Source of the DNA: Planctomycetota bacterium
GTDB lineage: Bacteria > Planctomycetota > UBA1135 > GCA-002686595
Assembly: GCA_012959525.1 (NCBI GenBank)
Contig: DUDB01000080.1
Span: forward strand, 122,130-186,129
Length of the DNA: 64,000 nucleotides
Direction: 5' to 3'
Shown: positions 62,183 through 64,000 of the stretch, piece by piece
How the letters are laid out: the number at the start of each line of letters is the position of its first letter
How positions within the stretch are numbered: the stretch's first letter is position 1
The notes under the pieces: model-generated
What the model saw: the letters and a program-made list of their open reading frames with translations, nothing else
What the model was told of the DNA's origin: nothing
The model's database searches: none
Program-made: the position numbers and the translations under genes

Positions 62183-64000
62183 TCAGCGTGAGGCGATCAC
62201 CCGGTCCCCGCTGATGGGGTCGACGACGTAGAGAGCGCCCTCTTTCAAGCCTGTCATGTACATGATTCCGGTGGCAGCATCGCGCTCCAAGGACCAGGCC
62301 TTGACAGGGAGGGGGCCCTGGCCCAGCGCTTTCGCACTCACTTCCGTTCGCCAAAGGTCTGCGAGATCCAAGCGGTAGATGCTCATGGAGCCTGCATTTC
62401 CTGGGCTCGTTTCGCTTGCGGCGACGAGGAGGGAGTCCGTGCCGCTATCGAATTCCAGGCCCGTCGGATCCCCGACCGGGGCGCCGAATCCAGCTAGGCC
62501 GTAGTTGGGATCGTCACCAGCGAGAAGGACCTGTAATCCATTGTCCAGGAAGATCATGTAGACAGCGCGAGTGCTGGTCGCGTACGCCACCCGGAGTTCA
62601 GGATTCACGCACACCTGATTGAAATTACAGTCGTCATTGGATTCGCCGATTTCTCGCACGAAGCCGGTGACGATGTCGATCTCCAATAGTCCTTCCCCCG
62701 TTAGGTAGAGTAGCTTTCCATCATCGGGGGCGAAGGCCAGGTCCTTCAGTCTAGGCAAGTTGTCGTTGTCGTGGTCGTTGTCGAACACGAGCTCCTGATT
62801 CCCATCGGGGTCGATCGTGACCACCGATCCGCTATCGCAGCCCACGTAGAGGATGTCATCGGTGGCCAGCAGGCTTACAGGCGCCACGAGCAGTCCGCCT
62901 TTGGCGAGCTCCGTACGGCTCCCATCCGAAGCGATGGAGTAGACACAATGGTTGGTCGGATCGACGGCCACGCGCTGGCCCTGAAACTCGGTCTCATCCA
63001 TCAAGACTGTCGGGGATGGTCCGGATCCAATGAAGGAGCCAGCGCAGAGGGTGACGGTGTCCGTGGCTGAATCCACGCGGTAGAGGGCATCCTGCACGTT
63101 ATCCGTCACAAAATACTCGCCCCAGACTTCACCGGGGCTGAGAGTGAAGGCGGAAGAGAAAGGCGAATCCGCATCATCGAATGAATACAGCGGAGTCAAT
63201 TTAGTCTCATCGAGGTCGGTCTCAAATAGACCTTCAGTCCGGTCAAGGATTGAAATCCAGTTATCATCCATTGAGCGCGAGATGTCGCTGATGTTCGACA
63301 ACGTGACCGTATCAAACGGCTCCATCTCTCCGCTCGAGAGATTCATCCACCACACGGCATTGGTTGATGCAACATCCACATAAGTGCCGTCGGCTTCCAA
63401 GCTGATACGGGTTGCGTCAATGCCTTCACCCAAACTGCGGTTCCAAGAGCCGAGGACTTCCGAGTCACCTGTGAGCGGATCGACCTCTACGACCTCAAAC
63501 ACACAGGCGCCACTAGGCTCGAACCTCCTCCCCAGTGCGACAAGCATGTCCTCTTCAGGCAGATAGTCGATGTCCAGGACCTTAGTGCCCAGTCCCGGAA
63601 AGGTAGTCAGAGTGGCAGTCCCCATGTTGATGGTGTGGATGAACTGCCCGTCGGGTACGTAAAGGGATAACCGGCCTTCGTCGAATACAGGTTCTCCAGG
63701 ATTCGTCAGGCGGGGCGCCCCTGGTTGAGCGGGCTCGTGGATATTCTCTGCGATGCGCATGCCAGTGGGGAGATCGATGTGGATCAGGTGCTTGCGATCA
63801 GCGTCGAGCCAATAGGCTCGCTCATTGTCTTCCCAGAATCCGAGAGCGGCTCCGGTGCAGTTACCGAGAACAACGTCCTGGCACTCGACACTTACGGATT
63901 CACCGTCTCCGATGGGGGTGCCAGCAGCATCAAGCATCAGGACCTCGAGCTCGTTGGAGCCGAGGACCAACGGGACAGTAGCAGACCAGGTCTTCCAACC
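62183..64000 (-). CDS. Secreted beta-propeller protein (5' end outside the window)
   Basis: At least 605 residues of an open frame that enters from beyond base 64000. The first visible residues, GWKTWSATVPLVLGSNELEV, look like the end of an Ig/cadherin-type domain. The rest is a series of propeller blades (YWLDADRKHLIHIDLPTGMR, TKVLDIDYLPEEDMLVALGR, DILYVGCDSGSVVTIDPDGN, LLYLTGEGLLEIDIVTGFVR) resembling NHL or YVTN-type repeats. A Cys/Asn-rich stretch (SNDDCNFNQVCVNPE) suggests a disulfide. No catalytic residue is recognised. An apparent TTG start inside the window is not needed since the frame stays open upstream. Confidence 0.75.
   Translation of the reverse strand, partial: GWKTWSATVPLVLGSNELEVLMLDAAGTPIGDGESVSVECQDVVLGNCTGAALGFWEDNERAYWLDADRKHLIHIDLPTGMRIAENIHEPAQPGAPRLTNPGEPVFDEGRLSLYVPDGQFIHTINMGTATLTTFPGLGTKVLDIDYLPEEDMLVALGRRFEPSGACVFEVVEVDPLTGDSEVLGSWNRSLGEGIDATRISLEADGTYVDVASTNAVWWMNLSSGEMEPFDTVTLSNISDISRSMDDNWISILDRTEGLFETDLDETKLTPLYSFDDADSPFSSAFTLSPGEVWGEYFVTDNVQDALYRVDSATDTVTLCAGSFIGSGPSPTVLMDETEFQGQRVAVDPTNHCVYSIASDGSRTELAKGGLLVAPVSLLATDDILYVGCDSGSVVTIDPDGNQELVFDNDHDNDNLPRLKDLAFAPDDGKLLYLTGEGLLEIDIVTGFVREIGESNDDCNFNQVCVNPELRVAYATSTRAVYMIFLDNGLQVLLAGDDPNYGLAGFGAPVGDPTGLEFDSGTDSLLVAASETSPGNAGSMSIYRLDLADLWRTEVSAKALGQGPLPVKAWSLERDAATGIMYMTGLKEGALYVVDPISGDRVIASR

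Overview
The window is GC-rich, densely coded bacterial chromosome, most likely from a planctomycete of a marine or sediment type. The lineage call rests on family content: two DUF1501 proteins, a DUF1549/DUF1553 protein with cytochrome-like motifs, a planctomycete-cytochrome/WD40 protein, a DUF1800 protein, a CRTAC1 (FG-GAP plus ASPIC/UnbV) protein, an ECF-type sigma factor translationally coupled to a Ser/Thr kinase with a repeat-rich tail, and many lipoproteins and secreted proteins. I see no rRNA, tRNA, CRISPR array, insertion sequence or prophage.

Layout. 1-2.8 kb: the front two thirds of metH behind a SahR-like ArsR/methyltransferase regulator, with an inverted repeat at the regulator's start. 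2.9-7.0 kb, all on the minus strand: an AI-2E-family permease, a secreted double-thioredoxin protein whose active site reads UGA-Gly-Trp-Cys (a candidate selenoprotein with a SECIS-like hairpin), a sugar-isomerase-like TIM barrel and a zinc-ribbon membrane protein. 7.2-12.2 kb: two paralogous beta-rich lipoproteins flanking a polyprenyl-phosphate sugar transferase, a Calx-beta-like lipoprotein and a further lipoprotein. 12.4-13.4 kb: a diverged sigma-like gene followed by what looks like the remnant of its partner kinase. 13.4-19.3 kb, minus strand: an inositol-monophosphatase-family phosphatase, glutamine-dependent NAD synthetase, an FMN reductase and an octaheme lipoprotein with HEAT and TPR repeats. 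19.3-24.6 kb: a GT-C-like membrane protein, then a coupled GMC oxidoreductase / Gfo-Idh / YdcF operon. 24.7-28.3 kb: ThuA-like, PQQ-propeller and secreted proteins.

28.3-34.4 kb holds the overlapping operon DUF1501 > PSCyt-WD40 > DUF1549/1553. 34.5-43.9 kb: a GIY-YIG protein, an O-antigen ligase-like protein, an M19 dipeptidase, a trypsin-like protease, an M14-like/BPL_N fusion, and the pair DUF1800 > DUF1501. 44-49.8 kb suggests breakdown of gamma-glutamylated amines: a glutamine-synthetase-like ligase and C26 hydrolase in tandem, then an SDR and an aldehyde dehydrogenase. 49.8-58.7 kb: a DUF5690 permease coupled to CRTAC1 and TPR lipoproteins, a sulfatase-fold lipoprotein with Thr at the nucleophile position, a large repeat protein and a small lipoprotein. 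58.8-62.1 kb: the intact sigma/kinase pair. The window ends inside a secreted beta-propeller gene.

The most unusual item is the candidate selenocysteine thioredoxin at 4133-5059. A plain ORF caller would break it into two genes or call it a pseudogene.
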